64,000 nucleotides of DNA. Source: Parus major (lineage: Eukaryota > Chordata > Aves > Passeriformes > Paridae). Each line of letters starts with the position of its first letter. Position 1 is the first letter of the stretch. Made by a program: the position numbers and the translations under genes. The notes under the pieces were generated by a model. It was not told where the DNA came from, did not search any database, and saw only the letters and a program-made list of their open reading frames with translations. The stretch lies in the NCBI RefSeq assembly GCF_001522545.3, contig NC_031769.1, positions 9,971,224-10,035,223 of the forward strand, read 5' to 3'. Below, one piece after another: positions 12,012 through 26,300 of this stretch.

Positions 12012-14320
12012 AAATCAGGAACAGGGTCTGTCTGTCAGCACATCCTGAATTAAGCAGTCAGTTTGGTTTCTCATCTTCCACACACAATCACGCATTTGTC
12101 CTCAGCTGGAGACATGGGGTGAAGGCAAAGTCAGGAGACTGATCTCTACGGTCAAGTAACCAAGATAATTTTAGCCCATAAATCAATGCTCAGCTCTGCT
12201 CCGGCCGACTTAAGAAAATTTTTAAGCTTTTGCATCAGACAGAAGGCTGGGGAATGACAGAAATGTCCTTATTTCTGCACATTTCCTCAGTCTCTCCCAC
12301 CCAAGTAGCTTGGACTGGTTGTGGCAACACGGGGATGTCAGCAGCCAACCAGCACAGCCCCACCACCAGCAAGATGTCTCCATCAGGTAGATTTTTAAAT
12401 GTCCTTCGGCACTTCCAGCTGAATTAGGTCCCTGGCTTATTTTAACAAGTTATCCAGTACTTACAATAGCTTAAATTCTCCTAATCTGCTGGAGTCATTT
12501 TTGGCAAGTAGCAAAAACAGTGAATCATCCCACATTATCCCAGAGAGACTTCATAAATAAATCCTCCTATCTGAGGAGAACTTGCTGAAGGCTTTTTCAT
12601 GTGAAGGAAACTATTTTGGTCCTGTAAATAACTAACAATGATTCAGTCCAATAAATGAGCCATTTGCTTTTTCATGCTGATCTTTACTAGAGAATGATAG
12701 GGCTGGTATACCACTGTACACCTCCAGATTTCATTCATTCCCCTGCAGCAACCTACCAAAAGAGAGAGAAAAACTGATATAAACTCTCTTTCTTTACATG
12801 TTTTCAACTCAGTCCTGTGTAAGCTCATTTTTATTTTAAAAGCCTCCCAAAGCAGAGGTGACTCAGCAGTCATTACCTCAGACATCAACATAAAATTAGA
12901 GATGTTATAACAATTATGCCAATTAAATTAGCTAGACATCTTTAGCAATTCTGATTATAACCAGATATTAAATTTCAGACTAATCTGAATTGCAATCAAA
13001 GCCCATATTTACATCTTAGACGAATGCCAGATAGAAATGTCAATTAATTTGTATATATTGTTTGAAAGACCAATTATGATCATCAGGCACAGTGTTAGAC
13101 AGTAGCTGTACAAGTTGCAAACAATCTGACTTCTTTTCAAAGAATGATTTTGCCAATTTCCCTCTTTCTGCATTTTCACATTTGTTTGCTTATTATTTTG
13201 TAGATGGGAAAAAAGGAAAATACACCTATTTCAATAAAATTATATTAAAAATTATAAATAAGATCTCAAATCCAGTAAGCCTATAATGTGCATTGCTGAT
13301 GGCATATTAACTCTAATAATTATTCTTTGTTAGCAAAGTAAGCTGTACAAATTTAGCTGAAGTATAAAAGTCACTAAACAATGAGCATCTGTCATAAAAC
13401 GGTGCAATACATCATGCACAAAATCTCCAGTCCGTTCAGGGTAAAGATCCCCTCCCTCTGTCTGTGATAGGATTCTGAGCAATGAATGGGGCTTTCTCTT
13501 CAGCATAATCCTTTCCTAATTTAGTGTCAGGATTTTATGATGCAATTCTTCTATTCTGAAGCTGAAACAATTTCAAGTCTCTCTTTACAAAAATAAAACA
13601 TTAATAATAACTCTGTCTTATTGACCTGTGAGTTTTGTAAACATTGAATTGCCTTTCTTTCCAGAAGACAATAACAACAAACACTTTCTTTTTCCAGTTA
13701 ATGTCTTTATATACTTACAGGGGTAAAGAGTATCTATAAAATTGCAGCTGACATACGAATATGACGTTGGAAGGTCTGACACTCACTTAGAGCTCATGGA
13801 GAACTAAACAGTCTGTCAAGCCATTTAACAGCAAATTGGATATCTTATTGTTCTAAATAGGATTGAAACAGGACCTGCATTGTTGTACAGAATTAGGAGT
13901 GACAACGCAGATTACTCAATTTTAAAAGGAAGAGAAAGAAATAACTGGACCTGAAACATAAAAAGGGGGTTACAGTTTCTCACCAAAAACCTTTCATAAG
14001 CAGAGAGTGACTTTTTAAATATACATAAATACATTTTTTGATATAGACAGATAGATTTTCTTTACACACAGGGTAAAGAAAAATTTATCCCTGTGATATT
14101 TTTATAGGAAATTCACTGCTGGAGAATAATTGGGTGAAATATTCTCTCTCTGGTCATAACTTGCTGTCAAAAAGCTCACTCCTACAAACCCAGAGCACAG
14201 CACTGATCCTTCCAGTGTGTACAAGGCCTCAGTCAGCAGTTGTGAAAAACAATGACTTAAACACAGGGCCACAGTTCTGCATCAAATAGGATGGGGGACA
14301 ATCAACTTTCCAGAAACACA

Positions 14321-17300
14321 CCCCAAACCACCACCATCACCAACACCACCACGTTTCCAAAGTTTCCACACATGAAATTACTGTAAGTAAAAGAGAAAAA
14401 GACCTCACCCTAAAATACCACTAGTTCTAAATTTGCCAACTTCATTCCTATTTCTGTCCCTAACATTACTCAGAGCCTCTACTCAAAGTGAAACGTCACC
14501 ACACGGGGAGCAGCCCCGATTAACTGGCAAAGCAGGTGAGCAGGGCCAAGCTAAGCCCTGCAGCCAGACTGACTGCACTGTGCAAACCTACCTTTCATGG
14601 CTCTTAACAAGAGCTAAGATTGCATAGTTAAAATGCTTAATTACACACAGAAGTCATTTTGGATAGCAAAAATGCCAGTTTGTTATGTGCTGTTTTAAAG
14701 GAAAAGAAAACTATTTTGACAACAGGACTTGAGAGTGGTATTTTTAGAATTCACATACGGCACAGCATTTCAGCCAAAGGAAGAAAGCAGCAAAACATTT
14801 CTAAATTGAAGTATCAGTGTATTTGTGCTCCATATTCCTGACTCATTAAAATCTCAAATGCTCAACTTCAATCTTCCACACAGTTAAACAATGGGGCTTT
14901 TTCTGCTTTATGCATTTCTTATGTGCAATAAAAATGCTTCATTCCATGTCCTTCCTATATGAACACTAAATAACTTTTTCATTAAACACAATTTTCTGCT
15001 ATCATGATTTACACTGTAGTATCCTTCTGCTCAGTCTCTTTTTTTTTTTTCAAAATGGATCTGGAATATCAGAGTGGACTAGTCAGCTATTAGGTTCAAT
15101 GTCCTACCCCTGACAACAGGGACTTACAAATGTAAAGCTGTAGTGAAGCTTCAGGAAACCACTACACAATAATCTGTTCTTGGAGAAATTTCTTCATAAA
15201 ACTCATTTATTTTCAACTAGTCTCAGCTCCCAGGCATGAGAGCACGTATCTGTAATCTCCACCCCTTACTTTACTTGCTATAATTGAAGCTTCTTTTTGC
15301 TTACTTCACCTGAGTGCTACTATGGTGTACATATGTTTTCCTGGAATAACTTCACAGAATTCACAGATTAATTTTATATTATGTGTGGGTTTTGCTTCCT
15401 TTTTTGTTGAGTTTATCTACACCTCGGTGATCCCTGTGTGATGCTCCCTGTGATCACAACTGTCACCTCCATGAGCGCCTTCTCAGGACTTGGATGCTCG
15501 GACAGATCTGAGGGATGCCTTTGAACACAGGTCTGGCAGGATCCAAGACTGTTTGCAAGCAGATGGCACATTTGCCACCAGGCTTAACCAAGACTGAACT
15601 GTGTATTGCTAATGAGGTCTTGTCACAGAGGAGCTGCGAAACCGCCCCGATGCCCTTGGCTGTTTTATCTGACCTACCCACATTCCTCAGATGCACAGGA
15701 CACAACTGCTGCTTGTAACATTTCAAACACAATAGTAAGGAATCCAATGACTCTTATAGCTCCTGGCCCTTCCCAAAATCATTTTAAACATTTAACTGTC
15801 CAACCGTGTGTAAAATGGCCTTGAGGCTGCAAAACAATTGATGACATGTAAGTCATATGAGTGAACAATATTGAGTGTGATCCTTTAATGGCACAGGGCT
15901 TTCTGAATAAGATACACCACTCTTCAAATCAGGTGGAAAGAATACCCCTAAAGTCTGGAAGTGTCTAAAGCATATCTCCTGACTTGTACCCAGTGTGAAC
16001 AGTACACAAAAAAAAGATTTTTCACTAACTGTGAAAGTCAAATACACTGAAGCTTCTTTGCATTAAACAAAACATAATAATAACAAAAATTTCTAGAGAC
16101 TGTCACCCTACTTTGCTTGTCAACTGAGCCTTTAAAAGCAAGGGAAGACAAATTAGGATAATACCAGAAATTAAAATACAGTGTTTTACAAACTATTTAA
16201 ATTGTCAACCCATGATCCATGATGTGACCTTTGATATGAAAGATAAAATGAAAGCCTTCATATAGGGAGAGAATCCAGAGTTTAAGTAAATTTCACCTCA
16301 CCACTGAAGGCATGCAAGTGTATGTAATTAACCAGGTCTCATTAGCAAGGTTCACTCTAATTTATAGTCTTACTTTCTGTTTTTCCCTGGGTACCCCAAA
16401 GATAAACTTCAAAAAAAGGAGGCCAAACTGAAAGATTCATCTTACGATCACAACCAGTTTTTCACTAAAATTAAAATGGGACACAAGTGTCATAGTTGGT
16501 TACAGCCATTCCAAGAGAGTCCAAGACTCCACTGACTCAGTTTAAAGCTATATTCTAACCCCAGTTCTTCCCCAAATACAATGTAAAGCACCAGCAGTTC
16601 ATTTTGCAACATAAACCAGAGTATGATTCCTCTTAAATAAAATGTCATAATCCTAGTATTTCTGCTTTTAATTTTTTTATTAGGGCCAGTAATGTAATTG
16701 GGGAAAAAATTCTCAGGTGCTTCAAAATTTAACATTTTATTCAGGTTTTAATGACAAAGCTCTTGTGCACATGATGTCTTGGGTTACTTTTTTGCTTCAC
16801 AAAGCAGTAAATAGACTATAAAATTTCATTGTAATTCTGACCCAGTTTAACAGACTTATTTTACAAAAATTGCTTCAACACATACTACTTCCCAAACAAA
16901 GACCAGGACTAAGGACAACAGGTGGGGATGGCATGGGAAAGGAACCAGCACAGTGCACTGGATGTTAAATACTCTACAAGAGACCAGCTGACTTCTTCTC
17001 ACTATGGCACTTCAATTATTTGGAACAAACCAGCAGTACCACTTCAGTGTCTGCACTACTGTATATCCTTTCTCACCTCATTACTGCTCTCCAACTAAAT
17101 ACATTCAAAGGTTTTGCAAGCCTACAACTTATTCTTATGCTACTTCCAAAGGCACTGTCTAACTATAATACCTGCTAAAGAGAGTGAGCATGAAACTGCT
17201 GCTTGCAAAGCCTGGGATGGAGACTGGAGTATGTACACCAGCCATGATTTCACATTTCAATTTTCCTTCCAATTTGCCCATTCTACGAAAAAAAAACCCA

Positions 17301-20300
17301 ACATGGCAAATACCAAAATCACAAGCTCAGAGCCTTTTAATCAGGGAAGAAATAAAAGCTTAGTTCATTCACATGGTTAAACACAGTGTGATTCTCCTCC
17401 CTTTTAAACTCCTAAAGGTGACAGCTGGAATGAGTTTTTTTCTTAATTTGGTACAGATCCACAGAAAAATGAAGCTTATCTCTAGAAATCATCATTATTT
17501 TCCATCAGGAATACATGTCAAAAAGGGACTTTTGCTGGTCAGTTCTTGCTCCTTGCATTTTTTTATTCTACCCATTACCTCTGCAGCAGGGAAGGAAACA
17601 AAAAATTATCAGAGAGAAATGTTGCAGTCTTTATAATCCAATGTTAATGTCAATGATCTTTAAGTAAGGAGAGATTTTACAAGAAGTCTGTGTTTTTAAG
17701 TTCAAATGTTCCAGTTTTTATTCAGAGTGATTACAAGCTTGATCCTTATGCAATTATTTGCTCTGTTAGGCACAAATTTTCGATGGCTTTCTCAGCCATT
17801 ACAGCCAGCACTTGAAATAAATGGCAACACTGTCCTAGAATGGAACACAGAAGTTCCTTCTTAAAGCAGGTGGCATCAGCACTCTCAAACCGAGTTCAGT
17901 GTTTCCAATGATCCAGCCAATGTCAGTGTCAGGACTTGATCTTCTCCTTTCAAGCAAGTAAGTGCTACCAGGACCTTTTATATCTTTCAACCCTTGCTAA
18001 AGGCTTGCCATCCCCTCGACCTCTGACCACTCTTTTCTTACCTCTGAGCAGCTCAATCACGCACCAGGCAGCTACTTCCAGTACAGTGAGCTTGGTTCAC
18101 ACCTTTCCTTTCTCCAATGTGGGAAACTGAAGAACTAAAGAAATGAACCTTCCCTGACACACTCCACTATTCACTGCTTTTTTACCACTTATTTCTCATC
18201 TGGTGTCTGCTGTGTAAACAGGAAGCTCACCCAGTGGCTCCCACCTTGTGCTCCCTGTGTGGAGTAGCGTAGCTCAGGGTCTGAACCATGCTGCCATTCA
18301 GATGTCAGACACAGCCAGCCAGCCTCTGTTGATAAAAAATAGCCATGACCCCAAAGGGGATCTTCTTGGAGAGTTTTACATGGAAGGAGACCTAGCCCTT
18401 CAGTAGCATCACCGAGTCACAGCCCTTTTCACTGTGACCTGTCCCAGCATGACCCTGTCCCAGCCTCGTGACCTGGAGTCTCTCACATCAGCCTGCTGAA
18501 CTCCGAGCATCCAGCTCTTGGGTTTGGACTAACGTGCAGAAGGAAGCATCCCTCGCTCCCTTCTCATTTCCTTTGTGGATCTGTGTTCAAAAACATGAAA
18601 GGCCAGAGCCAGACATGCTATTGAGCAACCTTGAACTCAATCCATGGGTTGTAAAAAAAAAAGACTTTATACCATTATGCGGGAAAACAAAAGAAGAAAC
18701 ACTTGAAAGTATTCCTTCACTTTCCTTGGACAGAGGAAAGTAACTCTCTTTGTCCCCAGACTCCATTCAGTTCTGTCAGATAAGGACTTTCTGAATAAAA
18801 CAGCCGCCCCATACCACACACAAACTTCTGACAGAATAGGCTGTACTTAACAATGGAGAAACAAAGAAAAAACTTACTCCTGTTCTTTAGTGGGTTTTGA
18901 AATCTCATTCAAGCATTTCAGCTTGGAGGCTCAGGTTTAAACCTCGAGATCCAAACAGAAGTACAGCCTTAAAATTGGAGAGACACTTGTGCAGCTGGCC
19001 ATTGGATGAATGCAAGGAAAGGAAAACACTTGAACCCAAAGTCTGCCTCTCTGAAAGCAAATCCTGTATTATTTCTTTGCAAGCTAACCTCTGATGAGGT
19101 GCTGGCAAGCACGTTAAGCAGCACACCCTGCATCTGCCAGCTCCAGTCAAATTAACACAGAGCCCCATGACAGTGACTAAGAGCAAGCACGAAACTGGCC
19201 TGAATACAGAAGTGCTCACAGTTTTTAAAGAAATGGATAATGGGTAATTTGTAGGAGTTGGTTGTCAAATTATGTATTTAGAGGGGGGGCTTTGTATGCA
19301 AGCTAATAATAGCCTTAAGCCTGTAACTTGCACTAGGAATAATGATTCAAGTAGCAAGCTTTGGCAGTTTCCGTCTGAAGGACTCTCTCAGCTGAACTCC
19401 TCCCACAGCCACAGCAAATCCTGAGGTATCTTAGGAGTGGATAATATGAATCACCACTTTTTTAAAGCAAGAAGGATAATGCAAATCAGCAACCATTTCT
19501 TATTTTTTTTTAAAAGAGCTGAAACCTGTCATGAAATAAAATCACTGCTGACCCACAGCATCCTAGCCACTGGCACAGCCACTGATTAAAAGAATCTCAT
19601 AAAACACATCCAGGGACGTTACATCCTTAACTCTGACTGATTTTTTGCCATTTTAGATGACAAATTGTACTACAGTTTCAGTCTCACTAACTTGACCAAA
19701 TAATTTTTGAAAGTGTCTGAAAACATAAAGATCTACTTAATCGTTTTAGTGATCAATACCACTGTATTACACAGAAGATTATGCAATAGATTTAGCAAAA
19801 GTTAATAGCTATTTGTAAATCTAAAATGGTGACTTTGCCTGGATAAATCTAAAATGGAAATTAGTATTAAGGGGTGATGTGGCAAGCTGAGGACTGACAA
19901 AGTAGTAAAAAACTAATACCCTTAAAGAGAAGAATAAAGAAGTAATTTTCACTTTCATAAAACCTTGATTGATAAAACACTGACTGAATCTAAAGCATGC
20001 AATGAAAAGGCAAGAATTTAATCCTGAACCTAATTTGAGCCTTGTCCATAAATCAAATTTGCATCCTGATAATAGGACTGGTTTAGAAAGACCAACCAAC
20101 ATTGAATACACTGAAATTGTTTCAAGAGATCTTTATAGCAAATTACCTTACAATGTACTCTTTCAGCAATTCAAGGGCCAGGCAAGAGCTTTTTTGACTG
20201 TTTTAAAGATACTGAGGCTTAACAGCATTTATAAGCAAGGCTTGTGTTCTGTTGGAGCTGTATACAAGTAAATTGCTGCATACTGGGACTCCCCAGGAAC

Positions 20301-23300
20301 CTCCATCTCTCTTCCATGTGCTTCCAGTACAGTGGATGGTAGCAGTGACTGCCTGGTATTTTTCAACTTTTTTTTTTTTTTTTTTCCATTAACACAGTGT
20401 TAGAAGCACACATGAAAAGGAAACTTAAGAAATTAACAGCCACAGTGGATAACAAAAATTTTAGCTAAAAGGAATACTCTTCCAGAAGCAACAACCAGGC
20501 TTTGGACAAATGCTACCATCAAATTAAGATTTGGTTGCCCTGCAAAAAAAATTTATTTATCACAAAAATCTATTTATCACAAAAAAAACAACCCAGAACA
20601 CTGAGCATTAGAAACAAAGTGTGAATCTTTGTATGGAACTAAGTCATTACCTCTTCCAGAACACTTTTTCCATTTAGTAAAATATCCACTGCCACTATAA
20701 ATTGCTAAAGTGAAAAAAGTAGTCAGACATAAAGGCAGAAAATTTTTAGTTTTTCTCATCACTGCTGTTAAGTACAAACATTTTCAGCCTGCAACCAGAA
20801 GAATAATTTATGTCAGAGAAAAAGAACATAGCAAGAAGAATTTAAAAATATTTCATAACTTCAATATTTAATTTTTACAAATAATAAACACACATTAGAT
20901 GATTTCAATAATAGGCCTACTTAAGTGACTTATTTCAGTTAAATGAAAAGGTTAATTATAAGGCTTGGAAAATTATGCAAAATGAAAAAAAAATACAAAA
21001 TCTCATCATGAATGTTAAAAATGAAATCTTTATTTCAAGACTAAAGCCACAAACCTTGTTGTTTACATATTATAAATGGCTGTGTTCATTTTATGAGATG
21101 GTGCCAAAAAGAAGGTCATTATTAGAGCAGTAAGGAAACACTGACATTAGTTAGATTCTACTTTATTCAGTCAGAGAAAAAAAGTAAGTATAAACTAACA
21201 CCATCCCTCAAGCATAGAGGTTACTTCAAGGACATTAAATAGGAGAGATGTTTTCATCAGCAGCTCACTCAGTAAAATGAATTTAGTCTATAAGAAGCAA
21301 AATCAAACTGATAACTGATAAAGCTTCACACTTCTATGAATCAAGTGGTTGGATTACTGTACATTGCAACATTTTTCATCTCTACCTGAAAACAAAAGCA
21401 GTAAACCAGGTAGGCAACTCCAACCTTGATATAAATGGGCATTTGTCTCTACTTAAACCACAAGTTTACCTGGCCATGGAGATCTTTTGGCCCAAGTGTG
21501 GATGGTCCCAAATGTCCCAGGCATGGCTGGTCCAGCCACGCTGATTCCAGTGGAGCTCCTTCCAGTTTGCTAAAAGCACAAGACTGCTATAGTGCAGGGT
21601 CAGAGAAAAGCAGCTCAGAACTCAGAAAAAGGCAGCCTTGCCTAAACCCTACACCTCAAACACTGCCTGTCCACTTGTTACAGTGCATTACCAATCCAAG
21701 GACATCCATAAGAAATTCCGTGTCTGAAGCCAATTGGGTACAACAGTGCAAGCCAAATGGGTACAATGGCCTGTGAAGGAAGAATGGCTTGTGCAGGAAA
21801 CAAAGCAGGAGGAATAAGTATTGGAAAACTCACAGCTTTGCCACTTGGCTACGAAAGCCACAGCCATGTGCAGCAAAGAGCCCTGAGCAAGGAACCCAGC
21901 AGCTGAAAACGCTCAGCCCTCCAAGCTGCAGTGACTGTTCCTGAGAACAGACCCACAGTTGTCAACGTTAACACAATTTCACACTGTCTCTAATCACATT
22001 TTAATTTCAAAATAGCACATTTCCAATGGTGCGTTTCTATTCCTTCCCATTTTACATGGAATTTGCATTTCTTAGAAGCAACTGGCTTTTCTGGGCTCAC
22101 ACACTTTGCTTGAGTCATACACTAAAACCTGCTCTGCTGTTAAACGGCCGTTCCCTTTCCCTTAGATCCAACAGGAACCAGAAATGCAAACACACCAAAC
22201 TAAGAAGGGTAGGTTTGCATCTGTTCTTTGCAGACACAAAATAACAAGCAAATATAAGTGTATCAAAAAGTAGCATTGAAAGCCACTTTTTCTTCCAAGT
22301 CCTCACTCCTATTTTGCTGTGCTTTATTGCCTAGAAACCACGATAAATGAAGCTCTAAGAATACAATAACTAGAAAAATGATTGCAGCACAGAACAGGTA
22401 ATTTGCATTCTATATTTAGCACATATGCATATGTTAGTGCTGACATGAACAGCTATTAGAAATGCCTAAAAGTGTCTCAACCAGAGCTTTTTCAACTAAG
22501 TTTTTCATGGTAAACACAAGATGAAATATTTAATATTCCGAGTCAATAGTTTGGAAGAGCTTACATTTCAGACTGTTCATCACAGTTTATCATAAGTGCA
22601 CAACAGGTTTTATGTTAGCCAGTGGATGGAAATACCTCGAAGCTACAAGATTTAGAGAAATACATAAATAATTATTTGTTTGTACTTAAGGAATAAATGG
22701 AGACACATTCGTAGACTGGTAGATTAAAGATACAAGATTAGAACCTGTCTCTCTTCCCTCTAGAGTGGGGAACACAAGAGGATTTGCTAACAGATAAATC
22801 AGCATCACTTTCAAGCCAAAAGCACCACACTTACACTAGGAAGGAAGACACTAAAAAATTAATGTAATTAAGTCTACAGAGTAGCACCTAGGATGGGAAG
22901 GTACTGGATTTCTGCAAATTTGGGAAGCTGCTTGCTTTCTGTGGCAGAAGGCAGGAGCTCTGCCATGCTAGATGAAGTAGGGAGAAGAACAACCTGTGAC
23001 TCCAGCCCCGTGCTGGGCTTCCCAAGAACTTGTACTGAAGGTTTGGAGGTAAGCAAGCACTACCTTGATGGGAGTGCAGTTCATCATCCTCAGACAAGTA
23101 CTCCTTCCTTAAGAAACCTATAGTATGGGTGAAACTCCCTCACTCAAAAATAATACAGCCTCTTAACACAGGAAAAAATCCTCAAAGCTGGTTCTGAAGG
23201 AGCAGCTGATGAGGCTTCTCAGCTGAGAGGAATACTGAGACACAAGCCTATGTAATTATCACCACACTAATTTCTTCGCTGTGTTTGGGGCATCTCAGCA

Positions 23301-26300
23301 GAGAGCAGAGAAGCAGCACAGCACCATTTGAAGGGCAGAACCCAGCACAGCAAGCTGCCAGTGCTGCAGCCTGCTCCCCTGCCATGCCTTGGAGGGCACA
23401 AACCAGAGCAGCCTCTCCCCTCCCAGCACGAGGCAGCCGCAGCCAAAGCTCCCCACGGAGGCAGATCATGCTGGGGGAGCACTGCAGACACCCCAACAGG
23501 GAACAGCTCCAGAAGGATCTCATGCTTTATGAGCTCCATTACCACAGGAAATCAATGAGGCCTGCCCTTCCAAGCCATTCATAAAATTAAACCTAATATG
23601 ATGTCAAATACACACAGAAAACAAACAAGAGAGAAAAACTAAAACTCAAAACATCTCCCTCTGATCTCCTGAGCTAAATAATCCAAGAGAGGGCTTAGAA
23701 GAGACGTGATGTCAGATGAATTCAGGCTGACATTGTTGAGATTTAGGATGATACTATTCTTTCAGTAGACCCTTCAACAAAAATCTTCTGATGCTTTTCC
23801 TCATTAGGTAACCAATTTGGATTGATATTACACAGTCACACAGTTCAGAAAACTTGCTTCACATTTCAAATTCATATATCCTGCCAAAAAGCACTTCAAG
23901 TGTAGGTGTAGGAAGAGAAAAATATAGCCTTTTATTTTTGAAAAGAAAGAAAATATGAAACAGGGAAATTACTGAAACAGTGGAATATAATTAATCACCA
24001 GGTTCATAAAAAAAAGGGTGAAGACACACATTATAACCAGTTCTCCACAGGAATAAATGTTACTTAAAAAAAAACCAAAAAAAACCCAAAAACTGCCAGG
24101 TTCCCTCTTCCCATTTTCCTTCAGAACTGCTACCAGTTCTGGCTCCTAACTCTAATGAACTGGGGAGGAGAATGAAACATTGTCCCCTTACTAGGTTTTA
24201 TGGAAGAAGCAATACACAACATCAATCAGTGTTCTCTCAAGGCAGCTCGAAGGAGCTTCCAATCCTTCCTAAGTCTGGTTTGAGTGTGAGTGCGCCTTCG
24301 CCACCGCAAGAGGAGTCGGAACCTGAACCACAACAGCTGACAGTGCCTCCATCAGGGGGTGTTTTTGCTACAAAGTGGTAATCTGGGATTCCTCTTTTGC
24401 TACCAAGCAGAGAGCATAGCTGCTGACAACTTCAACACTTTTTCTGGACTAGTACAGACAGTTTTCTAGGGACACTAATTAAAAATACTTAAATGCTTGT
24501 GACTGGTGTTTGATTTAGAATAACTGAAATCATCTTACTGCACCCACAGAGAAGGCAAAACAACCACTGAATCAAGCACCTTGGTTCCACCCAATTCAGC
24601 CCCAATCCTTGATTATAAGATCCAGAAAGTGTATTTTCAGACTTTTTCTTTCTGCTAGGTGACAAGATTTATGACAGTAAGAGCCATCATGATACAGTCC
24701 CTAACAACTTCACAAAGAAATACACTGTTGATATTGCCCACATTACTCCAACCACTTTGCCTTCACTTAGAACATCGGGATGTGAACATACGAGCACTTA
24801 TAGACAGGAATTCTCCCACCCTGACAGGCAAAGCTTCAATTTAAAATTTCCATAACAAGTTTCTTACTGCACAGTGATCCTGAATAAAAATCTCTTAGAG
24901 CATTTAACTACTAACTCCAGAAAGTATCATTAATACCTTACCAATGATATAGTTACCAAATCTACATATCCACAGTATCTGAAAACAGTAGCCATTAGTG
25001 GAATTTCTGCTTACAATATAACACCGAGCTAGTAAATGGAAACAAACACTACAAACCGAACAAGTCCTGCTCCGACAGGAATTCTATGGCTCAGGCAAGA
25101 ACTGAGAACATGTTTATGAAGATTCTCTACCCCCATAACCTTTCTAGGAACACAATCTTTTTATGAAATGTGTTATTCCTATTTATGCTCTATATTCCTT
25201 GAGGAGGTCATGCTCAGAAAGAAATGGCAGCTGTAGTAAAACACATCAAGAGAAATCCAAGAGCTTATTCTGCCTATCTGTTTTGATCTGCTGAGAGTTC
25301 ATAAGACACAGGACATTTTGTCATTGAAGTTATTTTTAAGTAGAAGCCATGTGCATTTTCCACAGAAAAAGAAATCAAGGGAAAAAGAAGTATCATGCAC
25401 TTAATGACTAATTAAAATAACAAACTGAAGGAATTTTCCCACCTCACTGGGCTAAGGACTTTTTACAGAATAATCCCTGAAAGTTTTACTTGGAGCCTTT
25501 ACAGAATTGTATTATCTTTTTAGAAAGCCTGTAACTAGGAATCTGCAAGCAGTTGGTAATGGCCTCAATGTCTGTTAGTAAATAATAACTTAGTTTTTCC
25601 TAACCACTACACTCATGCTATAAGGAATTGCATAGTAAGCTAATTCATCACTATGCAATGTACAGAGGAAACAATTAAAGAACTTACCCTTTACTTTTTG
25701 ATTGATTTCTTAGTTTAGTCACAAAAGGTACTGTGCCTAAATGAACCAAGCATGCTTTCACAGTCATCAGAAATAACCAAACAAGCTGCAGGGCAGTACC
25801 TTCAAGGTCCTAGTCTCCGTAATTTAAACTTACTGAACTTATTGAAGAAGTTAAGTTTCATTAATAAGCCACCATGACAAAGTGAGGGTGATAACCACCA
25901 CACACAAACCCAAGGCCACCAAGATGAGGCAATGGTGAATTGCAATGGGATTCCTAAACACAAGGCAGAGGGTTCTTACAGAAAGCTTCCAAGTAACTAA
26001 AATAGTGCCAGTCTCACTCATCTTATTGGTGGAGAACAGCCTTTTGATGGAAAAGAAGTCACATTGTGTCTTTTGCTTATTTTGTGAAAGCAGCAAGGTG
26101 GGGAAATGGAGCTCAACCCTGAGGACAACTTCACTAGTAATAATACTTTTAAGCATTACAATGCAACTCCCAGAGCTTTTGTTCTGTCAGACAATAAGTC
26201 AATATTAAATTTTATCAGTTATCTCTGTAGGAAATGCTAAAGAGTAAACAGTAATTCAATTTCAGTCCAAAAATAAGAAAAGGAATCATAGAAAGAGCAG

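Larger units (their letters stand above)
8593..14320. other. Unique intron sequence with a GC-rich pocket at 11.86-12.02 kb
   Basis: AT-rich single-copy DNA except for a GC-rich pocket at about 11863-12020, which holds a small hairpin and a C-run cluster (separate entries). A pyrimidine run followed by TTAGCAG lies at 10194-10221. ORFs are all below 95 codons and I recognise none. Confidence 0.55.

Noticed and set aside
18270..18281. tRNA A-box-like sequence TAGCTCAGGGTC
   Set aside because: No B-box (GGTTCGA type) follows at the right distance and no cloverleaf can be drawn.
23248..23584. Cluster of overlapping ORFs up to 99 codons on both strands
   Set aside because: They share one GC-richer pocket and shadow one another; no frame shows family motifs.
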